Made by a program: the position numbers and the translations under genes
The notes under the pieces: generated by a model
Database searches by the model: none
What the model was told of the DNA's origin: nothing
Seen by the model: only the letters and a program-made list of their open reading frames with translations
In this document: one piece after another, positions 33,728 through 42,805 of the stretch
How positions within the stretch are numbered: position 1 is the first letter of the stretch
Layout of the letters: every line of letters begins with the position of its first letter
DNA from: Bordetella avium
Lineage (GTDB): Bacteria; Pseudomonadota; Gammaproteobacteria; Burkholderiales; Burkholderiaceae_B
Length of the DNA stretch: 64,000 bases
Assembly: GCF_034424645.1 (NCBI RefSeq)
Contig: NZ_CP139969.1
Location: 2,790,001 to 2,854,000 of the forward strand
Reading direction: 5' to 3'

Positions 33728-34422
33728 ACTCGCTCCCTGCGATAACAGAGGCTGCCCGCCACGGCGCCCAATAAAATCCCCAATGTGCCCTGTCCTGATG
33801 CCGTCAGCAGGGCGCTGACCGCAAAAGCTGCCGCCAGCGGCAGCAACAGGCCGCGCGTCAAGCTCTGACACACCAGGGCCAGAAACAGCGCAGGCAACGC
33901 AAAACGCATGACCTGGGACAGCATCGGATAGTGTTGCTCCAGGCTGTCGCCGGCATAGACGCCCACCGCTGTGCCGCCTATCCAGGTCAGCCAGGCCCCC
34001 AGGCCCAGCGCCGTCATCCAACGCGCGTGACGCTCGGGCGGCACCTCAGCCAATTGCTGCAAGGCCGTTGCGAAGACCTCGTCGGTCAGCAAAAACGCCA
34101 GACGCAGACGAGTGCGCAGCGACTCAGGGAGAAACCGCGAAAGAATCGGACCGTAAAGCAGATGCCGCGCATTGAGCAGCGAGCACAAGGCCACGACCCA
34201 GAGCCAGGGCGTGCCCGACTTGATCGAGGCCAGCAACAGAAACTGGCTGGCTCCGGTATAGACCAGCATGGAAATGAGGAGGCTCTGGTAGGGAGCCAGG
34301 CCCACCCCGGTCGCGGCAATGCCAAAGGCCACCGCCACCGGGAAATAACCGATCATGACGGGCAAACAGGCTTTAAGCCCGCTACCCGCGTCAGGCAAGG
34401 ACGAAACAGTATGCGCTTTCAT
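33724..34422 (-). CDS. azlC: AzlC-family branched-chain amino-acid exporter subunit
   Basis: 232 residues, about six to seven transmembrane segments. Typical motifs: GYFPVAVAFGIAATGVGL, YTGASQFLLLASIKSGTPW and LNARHLLYGPIL. AzlCD pairs export valine, leucine, isoleucine or analogues. The ATG at 34422 is chosen over the long upstream frame, which would overlap cbpM antisense-like sequence. The next gene, azlD, overlaps its stop. Confidence 0.87.
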   Translation of the reverse strand: MKAHTVSSLPDAGSGLKACLPVMIGYFPVAVAFGIAATGVGLAPYQSLLISMLVYTGASQFLLLASIKSGTPWLWVVALCSLLNARHLLYGPILSRFLPESLRTRLRLAFLLTDEVFATALQQLAEVPPERHARWMTALGLGAWLTWIGGTAVGVYAGDSLEQHYPMLSQVMRFALPALFLALVCQSLTRGLLLPLAAAFAVSALLTASGQGTLGILLGAVAGSLCYRRERV

Positions 34423-34472
34423 GGGTTTTGCCGTGATGCAAAACCCGTATTGTAAGGATCGCTGACAGACGC

Positions 34473-34793
34473 TCAGCCATTGAGTCCGAGCGCGCGCAAC
34501 TGGCCCTTGAGGCGGCGGATTTCCTGGCTCAGATCGAGGATGAGGGCCGCCGCATCCAGGCCGGCGCCAAAATCGCGTTCCAGACGCCGCGCATCCATGG
34601 CGCGGCGCAGATCGGTGCTTTCGAAACGCCAAGCTGCAGGATGCTCGCCGTGGGCGGCGACGATACCGACCTCGACCAGGCGGCGAACCCATTCCAGCTC
34701 AGCCTCGCAGGCTCGCGCCAGGTCATCGGCGGTCAGGGGATCGGCCGGGCAGACGATGGTGGTTTGCGTAATGGTGACAGACTTCATCTTCAT
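34473..34793 (-). CDS. cbpM: Chaperone modulator CbpM
   Basis: 106 residues, MerR-like helical fold. CbpM binds the J domain of CbpA and blocks both its co-chaperone and DNA-binding activities. Visible: LTADDLARACEAELEWVRRL and a C-terminal helix LDLSQEIRRLKGQLRAL. It overlaps the cbpA stop by 4 bp, the conserved cbpA-cbpM pair. Confidence 0.88.
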   Translation of the reverse strand: MKMKSVTITQTTIVCPADPLTADDLARACEAELEWVRRLVEVGIVAAHGEHPAAWRFESTDLRRAMDARRLERDFGAGLDAAALILDLSQEIRRLKGQLRALGLNG

Positions 34794-35728
34794 ACCCCAA
34801 AATGGCTGCGCGGATTGAACGGCAATTGTTCAGCGAGCGTTTTATAGGCCTGCCTAGCAGCCTCCGTATCTGCCGGAGGCAACACCAGATCCAGCACGAG
34901 ATACAAATCGCCCGGCGGATCGCCCGGAATGCCCCGGCCACGCAAACGCAGCTTGCGGCCGGCCTTGGAGCCAGGCGGAACCGAGACTTCCAGCGTACCG
35001 CCGGGGGTGGGCACTTTCACGGTGGCGCCCAGGGCGGCCTCCCAGGGCGCGACGGGCAGATCCATATGAAGATCGCGTCCGTCCACGCGATAGCGGTCAT
35101 GCGGCCGGAAGCGCACCTCCAGATAGAGATCGCCGGGCTCCGCCCCGCCATAGCCGGGCTGGCCCTGGCCTGCCAGACGGATGAACTGCCCTTCGCGCAC
35201 ACCGGCGGGGATCTTCACGCTGAGCGTGCGTGACTTGATTTCAGGCTGTCCCTGAGCGTTGGGCTGCATGGAGCGCAGGCTGATTTCGCGGGTGGCGCCA
35301 TGCAAGGCGTCTTCGACATCGACCTCGATCGCCGCATGCTGGTCTTCGCCACGCGCTCGAAAATTTTCCTGCTGCGCGCGGCGGCGTTGCTGGCCGCCGA
35401 AGAGGGAGGAGAAAAAGTCGCTAAAGCCATCATCGTCCCCACCGCCCGGACCATAATGAAACTCGAAACCCTGATCCCATCCGGGAGGCGGTTGGAAGCC
35501 GCCACCGGGAGAGACCCCGGCAGCCAGGTTGTCATAGGCCTGACGTTTTTCCTTGTCGCGCAGCACGTCGTAGGCCTCATTGACCTCGCGCATGCGGGTC
35601 TCAGCATCGCTTTCCTTGCTGACGTCCGGGTGATACTTGCGCGCCAGCTTGCGATAGGCGCTGCGAATGTCGTCTTCGGTGGCGGAACTCTCCACGCCCA
35701 ATATCTTGTAGTAGTCCTTGAACTCCAT
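34790..35728 (-). CDS. cbpA: Curved-DNA-binding protein / DnaJ-like co-chaperone CbpA
   Basis: 312 residues. J domain (about 4-68) with YRKLARKYHPDVSKE containing the HPD needed to stimulate DnaK; Gly/Phe-rich linker (about 75-110); no zinc finger; C-terminal DnaJ substrate-binding domains (about 125-300) with LSVKIPAGVREGQFIRLAGQG and GKIHGR-type repeats absent. This is the CbpA class, a nucleoid-associated co-chaperone of stress or stationary phase. Operon with cbpM. Confidence 0.92.
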   Translation of the reverse strand: MEFKDYYKILGVESSATEDDIRSAYRKLARKYHPDVSKESDAETRMREVNEAYDVLRDKEKRQAYDNLAAGVSPGGGFQPPPGWDQGFEFHYGPGGGDDDGFSDFFSSLFGGQQRRRAQQENFRARGEDQHAAIEVDVEDALHGATREISLRSMQPNAQGQPEIKSRTLSVKIPAGVREGQFIRLAGQGQPGYGGAEPGDLYLEVRFRPHDRYRVDGRDLHMDLPVAPWEAALGATVKVPTPGGTLEVSVPPGSKAGRKLRLRGRGIPGDPPGDLYLVLDLVLPPADTEAARQAYKTLAEQLPFNPRSHFGV

Positions 35729-35891
35729 CTTCCGGCTCTTTTTTGCATGACAAATGGGCGGCCGTGCGGATCCCGCACAACCGGACGATCATCACAAGAT
35801 AGGGCTTATAGCCGGAATTATCAATCGCGCAGACAACATCCTCCGACACGGCATAATCACCCTGTTACTTCAAACGCTCTCTGAGTCAACC

Positions 35892-36377
35892 GTGATCACG
35901 ATTACCCTTGCCGATTTTCACAATCCGGCCCACGCCCAGGCCATCCTGAACCTGCTGAATGAATATGCCAGCGAACCTATGGGCGGCGGCGAACCGCTGC
36001 CGGCCTGGACGCAGGAAAATCTCATTGCAGAGCTGGCCCGCCGCCCCACCGCGCGCGCCCTGCTGGCCTGGTCCGGCGACCAAGCCGCCGGACTGGCCAT
36101 CACCTTCGAGGGTTTTTCGACCTTTGCCTGTAAACCGCTACTGAATCTGCATGATTTCATGGTGTCGGCGCGCTTTCGCGGCCAGGGCGTCGCCCAGCAA
36201 CTGCTCCGTGCGCTGGACGATCTGGCGCGTGAGCTGAACTGCTGCAAGATCACGCTGGAAGTGCTGGAAGGCAATGAAGCCGCACGTGCGCTCTATCGCA
36301 AGATGGGCTATGAAGGCTATGCCTTGCAGGAAGCCACGGGCGTCGCCCAGTTCTGGCAGAAAAAACGGGCTGCGTGA
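35892..36377 (+). CDS. GNAT-family N-acetyltransferase
   Basis: 161 residues if read from GTG 35892 (MITITLADFHNPAHAQAIL). The frame is open further upstream, but that part overlaps the cbpA leader and has no family match. The GNAT core has DFMVSARFRGQGVAQQLLRA (motif A, acetyl-CoA pyrophosphate loop) and LEGNEAARALYRKMGYEGYA. Substrate unknown. It is divergent from cbpA, with about 160 bp between. Confidence 0.8.
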   Translation: MITITLADFHNPAHAQAILNLLNEYASEPMGGGEPLPAWTQENLIAELARRPTARALLAWSGDQAAGLAITFEGFSTFACKPLLNLHDFMVSARFRGQGVAQQLLRALDDLARELNCCKITLEVLEGNEAARALYRKMGYEGYALQEATGVAQFWQKKRAA

Positions 36378-36476
36378 AGCCTTGCGCGCCGACTGAGGTC
36401 TGTGCGCCACAGGCGCCGTGACCGCAATCGGCGCATGCGCTACTCTGATCGTCTCACCCCGCGCTGCCGGAGACCT

Positions 36477-37109
36477 GTGTTGAATCTGACGCTTTACGTT
36501 GACGCCGATTTCCTGAGCCCCTATGCGATGTCATCGCATGTCGCCTTGAGCGAAAAAGGCTTGCCCTTTGAGCTTCGCCTGGTGGACTTGGGCGCCCACG
36601 AGCAATACATGGCGCCCTTCCAGCAGCGCGCGCCGACCTGTCGTGTGCCGGCGCTCTGTCACGAAGGCTTTCATCTCACCGAGTCCAGCGCCATTGCCGA
36701 ATACCTCGAAGAGAGCTTTCCGGCGCCGCAATTCTCCGCGCTCTATCCCCTTGACCGGCAGGAGCGTGCTCGTGCGCGCCAATTGCAGGCCTGGCTGCGC
36801 AGCGACCTGCTCGCCTTGCGCCAGGAGCGCCCGACGGAACACGTCTTTCACGCGAAAATCGCCAGGCCCCTGAGCGAAGCCGCGCTGCCGGCCAGCGCCA
36901 AGCTGCTGCGGGTGGCCGAACGGCTGCTCAAACCGGCGCAGCCAACGCTGTTCGCCAACTGGTGTATCGCCGACACCGAGCTGGCGCTAATGCTGAGACG
37001 TCTGACGCCTAGCGAACTCCCGGCCTGGCTAGCCGACTACGCCGAACAGCAATGGCAGCGGCCCTCTGTGCAGCGATGGCTGCGCCACAACGCCAGCGCG
37101 CGCGCCTGA
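36477..37109 (+). CDS. yfcF: Glutathione S-transferase (YfcF-like)
   Basis: 210 residues from GTG 36477, 6 nt after GGAG; TTG 36480 is the alternative. The thioredoxin-like N-terminal domain (about 3-83) has LTLYVDADFLSPYAMSSHVA, with Ser near the usual catalytic position, and the cis-Pro region CRVPALCHEGFHLTESSAI. The C-terminal helical domain follows (about 95-205). YfcF proteins have peroxidase-like and GSH-dependent activity against hydroperoxides. It stands alone upstream of the DUF3141 operon. Confidence 0.82.
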   Translation: MLNLTLYVDADFLSPYAMSSHVALSEKGLPFELRLVDLGAHEQYMAPFQQRAPTCRVPALCHEGFHLTESSAIAEYLEESFPAPQFSALYPLDRQERARARQLQAWLRSDLLALRQERPTEHVFHAKIARPLSEAALPASAKLLRVAERLLKPAQPTLFANWCIADTELALMLRRLTPSELPAWLADYAEQQWQRPSVQRWLRHNASARA

Positions 37110-37246
37110 ACGGCATAGGACGAGGAGGCGGACAGGCCGCCTTCAGTCCGAGTCATTGTTGCGACGCACCATTTCTTGCGGTGTAATGGACCCTATCCCC
37201 ACTCCCCGGGGGGCCAGGCTACACGCCGATCAAGCAGGAGACCTCC

Positions 37247-39895
37247 ATGGCAGACTCGGGCAAACCCCGCAAGACCACAGAAACATCCGCGGATAGCATA
37301 CCCGCCCTGTTCACCTCCCTTTTTCAGCCCGACCCATCCGCCTTTCAGGCTCTGCCTGGCCCGGCGTTGTGGCAGGCTGCGTACAACTATTCGGTCGATG
37401 CATGGCAGCGCAGCATCCTCTATACCGACGTGATGCGCCAGCGCGGCAACCAGTACCTGGTGCACATGGCCAAGTGCGAGCCGAATGTCCTGGCGATGGA
37501 CAGCGAGGTGCTGCTCGACGGCCGCGAACTGGAACGCCCCGTCAATTACATGCTGCTGCGCATCGTGCCGCCCGCCGACACCCCGGCGGACCCTGAAAAA
37601 CGCCCTTTTCTGGTGGTTGACCCCCGCGCCGGCCACGGCCCCGGCATCGGCGGTTTCAAACCCGAAAGCGAGATCGGCGTGGCGGTGAAAGCCGGCCACC
37701 CTTGTTATTTCGCCTCCTTCTTGCCCCAGCCCACGCCAACCCAGACGGTCGAAGACGTGATGCGCGCCGAGGCGCGCTTTCTCGAAGAAATCATCGCCCG
37801 TCATCCCAATGCCGAGGGCAAACCTGTCGTGGTCGGCAATTGCCAGGCAGGCTGGCAGATCATGATGACGGCCGCCATGCGGCCCGAACTGTTCGGTCCC
37901 ATCATCGTGGCGGGGGCGCCCCTGTCATATTGGGCCGGCTGGCGCGGCAAAAACCCCATGCGCTACTCCGGCGGCATGCTGGGGGGCTCCTGGCTGACCG
38001 AATACGCCGCCGATCTCGGCAACGGTAAATTCGATGGCGCCTGGCTGGTGCAGAATTTCGAAAATCTCAATCCGGCCAACACCCTCTGGAGCAAGCAATA
38101 CAACCTGTACTCCAAGGTCGATACCGAAGCGCCGCGCTATCTGGAATTCGAAAAATGGTGGGGCGGCCACGTTTTTCTGAATGCGTCTGAAATCCAATAT
38201 ATCGTCGACAACCTATTCGTGGGTAATCGCCTGGCCACGGCCGGCCTGGTCACCTCAGACGGCATCCGCATCGACCTGCGCAATATCCGCTCACCCATCA
38301 TCGTATTCTGCTCAAAAGGCGACAACATCACGCCGCCGCCGCAGGCGCTGGGCTGGATCACGGATCTCTATCAAAACGATAGCGAGGTCATCGCCCACGG
38401 TCAGACCATTGTCTATGCCATCCACGAAAGCATCGGCCACCTCGGCATTTTCGTGTCGGGTAGCGTGGCGCGCAAAGAACACCAGGAATTCACCAGCAAC
38501 ATCGACATGATCGATGTGTTGCCCCCCGGCATTTATCAGACCGAAATTAAGGACAAAACGCCCGATACCGTCAATGCCGACCTGGCTCACGGCGATTACG
38601 TCCTGTCCTTCCCCCAGCGCACGCTGGACGACGTGCGGGCCATCGTGGACCGCATCGAAGAAGATGACAGGCGTTTCGCCGCCGTGGCGCGCATTTCGGA
38701 TATCAATCTGGGGCTGTACCGCAGCTTTGTGCGGCCCTGGGTGCAGGCAGCCGTCACGCCGCAATCGGCGGAGTGGGCGCAACGCATGCACCCGCTGCGC
38801 CTGCCCTATGAGCTGATTTCGGACCGCAACCCCTTTGTGGCGCCGGTCGCGCAGCTGGCGCAAGAGGTGCGTGCAAACCGTCAACCGGTGGCCCCCGACA
38901 ACCCTTTCCTGCTAGCACAGCAAATGATGTCGCAAGCCATCGTCGCCGGCCTGGAAATCTATACCGAATTGCGCGATGCCGCCATCGAGCGCAGTTTCAT
39001 GAATATTTACGGCTCTCTGCTGGTGCAGGATTGGGCCGGCCTGGGCGCACGCCCCGGCGCGCCGCGCAAACATCCGGGGGTATCGCCCGAACACCGGGAC
39101 TTCGTGCATCTGCGCCACGACGAACTGCGCGCACGGATTTCGCAAGGGGGCGTGCGCGAAGCCGCCATCCGCATGCTGCTGGCGGTGTCGAACGCGGGCG
39201 GCGGGCTGGATGAGCGCAGCTACGCCATGATCCGGCAGTTGCGCAGCGATATCGAAACCAATATCGCACTGCAAGACTTCAAGGACACGGTGCGCGACCA
39301 GGCCCTGCTCATGCGTCTGGATGGCCCGGCAAGCTTGCGCGCCATCCCCAAGCTGCTCGAGGGCGTGCCTGCCGACCTCATCCGCCTGACGCTGGCGGTC
39401 ACCCGGCACATTGTCGAAGCCGCCAAACCCCTGTCGCCCCGTGCCCAGGCCATGGTTGCAGAAATGGAGCGTCTGTTCGACTCGGCCGAACGGCGGGCCC
39501 GCAAGCATGAAGCAGCCAGCGCGCAACCCGTCGAGCGCCTGCCCCTGCTCGATTCTCTCGGCAACACGGAAGTCGGCCGCGCCGCCCTGCTCGCGGCGGG
39601 TCTGCACCTGTCAGAGCAAGGACAAAGCAGCCGGCTGGCCGACAGACCGAAAAGCCCCGCAACCAGGCCTGGCGCAAAAGCTGCCGTGAAGGCCGCAAGC
39701 GCCAAAAAGGCGGCGGCCTCCAAGACATCCACCCAAAAGGCCGCTGCCAGGAATACCGCAGGCAACACCTCGGCCCCGGTCGCCAAAGCCCCACCCCGCG
39801 CCAGACCCGCTGACGGCACGGCGACCAAGGCCAAACCCCGGACCGCCGCTAAACCGGCCACCCCCCAATCCGCCGGCATCCGCAAACGAGGCTGA
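37247..39895 (+). CDS. DUF3141 protein, PHA-synthase-like alpha/beta hydrolase with basic tail
   Basis: 882 residues. The first two thirds (about 15-620) match DUF3141, an alpha/beta-hydrolase family related to poly(3-hydroxyalkanoate) synthases: FLVVDPRAGHGPGIGGFK, then VVVGNCQAGWQIMMTAAM, where a Cys sits at the nucleophile elbow (G-N-C-Q-A-G), as in PHA synthases. The last 80 residues are Lys/Ala/Pro-rich (KAAVKAASAKKAAASKTST), like histone-H1 or phasin tails, suggesting binding to DNA or granules. It heads a compact operon with pta, ackA and fabI, a module seen in beta-proteobacteria and associated with low oxygen in Burkholderia. Its reaction is unproven. Confidence 0.82.
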   Translation: MADSGKPRKTTETSADSIPALFTSLFQPDPSAFQALPGPALWQAAYNYSVDAWQRSILYTDVMRQRGNQYLVHMAKCEPNVLAMDSEVLLDGRELERPVNYMLLRIVPPADTPADPEKRPFLVVDPRAGHGPGIGGFKPESEIGVAVKAGHPCYFASFLPQPTPTQTVEDVMRAEARFLEEIIARHPNAEGKPVVVGNCQAGWQIMMTAAMRPELFGPIIVAGAPLSYWAGWRGKNPMRYSGGMLGGSWLTEYAADLGNGKFDGAWLVQNFENLNPANTLWSKQYNLYSKVDTEAPRYLEFEKWWGGHVFLNASEIQYIVDNLFVGNRLATAGLVTSDGIRIDLRNIRSPIIVFCSKGDNITPPPQALGWITDLYQNDSEVIAHGQTIVYAIHESIGHLGIFVSGSVARKEHQEFTSNIDMIDVLPPGIYQTEIKDKTPDTVNADLAHGDYVLSFPQRTLDDVRAIVDRIEEDDRRFAAVARISDINLGLYRSFVRPWVQAAVTPQSAEWAQRMHPLRLPYELISDRNPFVAPVAQLAQEVRANRQPVAPDNPFLLAQQMMSQAIVAGLEIYTELRDAAIERSFMNIYGSLLVQDWAGLGARPGAPRKHPGVSPEHRDFVHLRHDELRARISQGGVREAAIRMLLAVSNAGGGLDERSYAMIRQLRSDIETNIALQDFKDTVRDQALLMRLDGPASLRAIPKLLEGVPADLIRLTLAVTRHIVEAAKPLSPRAQAMVAEMERLFDSAERRARKHEAASAQPVERLPLLDSLGNTEVGRAALLAAGLHLSEQGQSSRLADRPKSPATRPGAKAAVKAASAKKAAASKTSTQKAAARNTAGNTSAPVAKAPPRARPADGTATKAKPRTAAKPATPQSAGIRKRG

Positions 39896-39906
39896 TTGTT
39901 CAAGGG

Positions 39907-40854
39907 ATGAAAACCATGACTGCAAACCATGTACCGCACTACGAACGTCTGATCGCGCACGCGCGCCAGCTGCCGCCCGCGGTCTGCGCCATTGCGCATC
40001 CCTGCGACGAGACCTCGCTGAGCTCCGCCCTGGAGGCCGCACGCCTGGGCTTGCTGGAGCCCATCCTGATTGGCCCTCGGCGCAAGATCCGCGAAGTCGC
40101 CGAGCGCTGCAGCCTGGATCTCACCTCGATTGAAATTGTCGATACGCCGCACAGCCACGCCTCGGCAGCGGTGGCTGTCGAGCGCGTGCGTTGCGGCCAG
40201 GCCACCCTGCTCATGAAGGGCAGCCTGCACACCGACGAGCTGATGCATGAGGTGGTCGCCCGCGACACCGGGCTGCGTACCGGCCGCCGCATCAGCCATG
40301 TGTTCATCATGGATGTGCCCACTTACCCCGAGCCGCTGTTCATCACCGATGCGGCCATCAATATCGCCCCCGACCTCGACACCAAGGCCGACATCATCCG
40401 CAATGCCATCGAACTGCATCTGGGCCTGGGGTTGGGCACGCCGCGCGTGGCCATCCTGTCGGCGGTCGAGCAGATCATGACCTCGCTGCCCGGCACGATA
40501 GAGGCGGCGGCGCTGTGCAAGATGGCCGACCGGGGCCAGATCGTGGGCGGCGTGCTGGACGGCCCACTGGCCCTGGATAACGCCATCAGCCCGCAGGCCG
40601 CCCAGGTCAAGGGCATCGTCTCGCCGGTGGCTGGACGCGCCCAGGTTCTGGTCGTGCCCGACCTGGAGGCGGGCAATATGCTGGCGAAAAACCTTAGCTT
40701 TCTGGCAGGGGCCGATGCCGCCGGCATCGTGCTGGGCGCACGCGTACCCATTATCCTGACCAGCCGCGCGGATAGCGCCCGATCGCGCCTGGCCTCTTGC
40801 GCGGTCGCCATGATCTACGCCCATCATCTGAGCCGCAAGGTGTCCGTCCAATGA
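39907..40854 (+). CDS. Phosphate acetyl/butyryltransferase
   Basis: 315 residues, PTA/PTB family: moves an acyl group between CoA and phosphate. Motifs: ATLLMKGSLHTDELMHEVVA, RISHVFIMDVPTYPEPLFIT and GPLALDNAISPQAAQVKGI. It lacks the N-terminal DRTGG domain of enteric Pta and is more like the short form that pairs with butyrate or acetate kinase. It begins 11 bp after the DUF3141 stop and overlaps ackA by 4 bp, so it clearly belongs with the kinase. Acyl chain length unknown. Confidence 0.88.
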   Translation: MKTMTANHVPHYERLIAHARQLPPAVCAIAHPCDETSLSSALEAARLGLLEPILIGPRRKIREVAERCSLDLTSIEIVDTPHSHASAAVAVERVRCGQATLLMKGSLHTDELMHEVVARDTGLRTGRRISHVFIMDVPTYPEPLFITDAAINIAPDLDTKADIIRNAIELHLGLGLGTPRVAILSAVEQIMTSLPGTIEAAALCKMADRGQIVGGVLDGPLALDNAISPQAAQVKGIVSPVAGRAQVLVVPDLEAGNMLAKNLSFLAGADAAGIVLGARVPIILTSRADSARSRLASCAVAMIYAHHLSRKVSVQ

Positions 40855-42038
40855 AGCCACACGACGACAGCATTCTCGTCATCAACGCCGGCAGTTCGAG
40901 CATCAAGTTCTATCTCTACGGTATCGGCGAGGCCTTGCTGCCGCTGCTGGGTGGACAGCTCGAAGGCATCGGCACGCAGCGCCCGCGCCTGCGGGTGCGC
41001 GGCGCGCAGGGCCAGGCCTTGACCGAGCGCGACATCTCGCCGCGCCATGCCGCCGATGTGCATGATGCTCAAGAAGTGGTCGGCACATGGCTCAACGGCC
41101 ACCTGACGGGCTCGCCGCTGGCCGTGGGCCACCGCGTGGTGCACGGCGGTCCCGATCTGGATGCGCCGGTACTGGTCGATGAGGCCGTGATCGAACAATT
41201 GCAGGCGCTCAGCCCGCTGGCGCCGCTGCATCAGGCAAACAACCTGGCGCCCATACAGGTGATCCGCCAGCGCCGTCCCGACTTGCCGCAGGTGGCCTGC
41301 TTCGATACCGCCTTTCACCGCAGTCATTCTGCGCTGGCCGACCGCTATGCCCTGCCCGATTCGCTCTACCAGGAAGGCGTGCGCCGCTATGGCTTTCATG
41401 GTCTTTCTTACGAATATGTCGCCCAGCGCGTCAAACGCGCGTTGCCCGAGATCGCCGACGGCAAGATTGTCGCCGCCCACCTGGGCTCGGGCGTGTCGGC
41501 CTGCGCCATCGCCAATGGCAAGAGCGTTGACAGCACGATGGGATTCACGGCGCTCGAAGGCCTGCCCATGGGCACCCGCCCCGGCCGCCTGGACCCCGGC
41601 ATCGTGCTCTGGCTGATGGAGCGAGGCATGAGCCATGACGAGATACAGCATTTTCTCTACCACGACTGTGGCTTGAAGGGTATGTCGGGCATCAGCAATG
41701 ACCTGCGCGAACTGGAAGCCAGCGAGGCGCCGGCTGCCCGTATGGCGCTGGATTATTTCGCATGGCGGGTGGCCGAAGGCATGGCCGGCCTGGGCTGTGC
41801 CATGAACGGCATCGACGCCATCATCTTCACCGCAGGCATCGGCGAAAACTCCCCCACGATGCGGGCGCGCATCGCCCGCCACTGGGAGTGGCTGGGCGTG
41901 CGCATTGACCCCGAACGCAATGCGCACAACGGCCCGCGCATCAGCACCGAAGACAGCAAGATCGGCGTCTATGTGGTGCGCACCAACGAAGAGCTGATCA
42001 TCGCCCAACACACGCTGGATCTGGTGAGGTCACTATGA
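40851..42038 (+). CDS. ackA: Acetate kinase
   Basis: 395 residues; converts acetyl-phosphate and ADP to acetate and ATP. Family signatures: LVINAGSSSIKFYLYG (N-terminus), ACFDTAFHRSH, RYGFHGLSYEYV, HLGSGVSACAIANGKSVDST, MGTRPGRLDPGIV. The ATG at 40851 overlaps the pta stop (ATGA), and its own stop overlaps the fabI start in the same way. Together with pta it forms an acyl-CoA-to-ATP route useful when respiration is limited. Confidence 0.93.
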   Translation: MKPHDDSILVINAGSSSIKFYLYGIGEALLPLLGGQLEGIGTQRPRLRVRGAQGQALTERDISPRHAADVHDAQEVVGTWLNGHLTGSPLAVGHRVVHGGPDLDAPVLVDEAVIEQLQALSPLAPLHQANNLAPIQVIRQRRPDLPQVACFDTAFHRSHSALADRYALPDSLYQEGVRRYGFHGLSYEYVAQRVKRALPEIADGKIVAAHLGSGVSACAIANGKSVDSTMGFTALEGLPMGTRPGRLDPGIVLWLMERGMSHDEIQHFLYHDCGLKGMSGISNDLRELEASEAPAARMALDYFAWRVAEGMAGLGCAMNGIDAIIFTAGIGENSPTMRARIARHWEWLGVRIDPERNAHNGPRISTEDSKIGVYVVRTNEELIIAQHTLDLVRSL

Positions 42039-42805
42039 ACCACCTGCCTCTGGCCGGCAAGCGCGGCCTTGTCACGGGCATCGCCAACGAGCACTCCATC
42101 GCCTGGGGATGCGCCAAGGCCTTCCGCGCCATGGGCGCGGAGCTAGCGCTCACCTATCTCAACGACAAAGCGCATGTGCATGTCGAGCCGCTGGCGCGGC
42201 AGATCGAGGCGTCCTTGCTCATGCCGCTGGATCTGATGCGCGCAGGCGAACTCGAATCGGTGTTCGAGCGCGTCACACAGACCTGGGGCAGCCTGGATTT
42301 CGTGCTGCACTCGATTGCCTACGCGCCACGCGACGATCTGCAAGGACGTGTTGTCGATTGCTCCCGCGAGGGTTTTCTAACGGCCATGGATGTGTCCTGC
42401 TGGTCATTCATCCGTATGGCGCACCTGGCCGAGCCGCTGATGCCACAGGGCGGCACCCTGTTCTGCATGAGTTATTACGGCTCGCAGATGGTGGTCGAAA
42501 ACTACAACATGATGGGGCCGGTGAAGGCCGCGCTGGAATCCGCCACCCGCTATCTGGCCGCCGAGCTGGGCCCGCAAGGCATACGGGTGCACGCCATTTC
42601 ACCCGGCCCGCTCAAGACCCGCGCCGCCTCGGGCATCGCCGGCTTTGACGACCTCCTTTACAAAGCCCAGGAAAAAGCGCCCATCCGCAGCCTGGTCGAC
42701 ATCGACGATGTCGGCGAGGCCACGGCATGGTTGGCCACCGATGCGGCGCGCCGCATGACCGGCCAGACCCTTTACATCGACGGCGGCTATCACATCGTCG
42801 ACTGA
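42035..42805 (+). CDS. fabI: Enoyl-[acyl-carrier-protein] reductase FabI
   Basis: 256-residue NADH-dependent SDR of fatty-acid elongation. Motifs: GIANEHSIAWGCAKAFRAMG (FabI-type nucleotide loop), SIAYAPRDDLQG, and the catalytic Tyr-x6-Lys in SYYGSQMVVENYNMMGPVKA. Being the last gene of the DUF3141-pta-ackA operon is unusual for a housekeeping FabI and suggests a second, condition-specific copy; whether another fabI exists outside the window cannot be seen. Its 3' end overlaps the convergent SulP reading frame by 16 bp. Confidence 0.9.
   Translation: MNHLPLAGKRGLVTGIANEHSIAWGCAKAFRAMGAELALTYLNDKAHVHVEPLARQIEASLLMPLDLMRAGELESVFERVTQTWGSLDFVLHSIAYAPRDDLQGRVVDCSREGFLTAMDVSCWSFIRMAHLAEPLMPQGGTLFCMSYYGSQMVVENYNMMGPVKAALESATRYLAAELGPQGIRVHAISPGPLKTRAASGIAGFDDLLYKAQEKAPIRSLVDIDDVGEATAWLATDAARRMTGQTLYIDGGYHIVD

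Noticed and set aside
34423..34692. 90-residue N-terminal extension of AzlC
   Set aside because: It runs antisense-like through the cbpM region, is Arg/Pro-rich and has no membrane character; ATG 34422 gives the family start.
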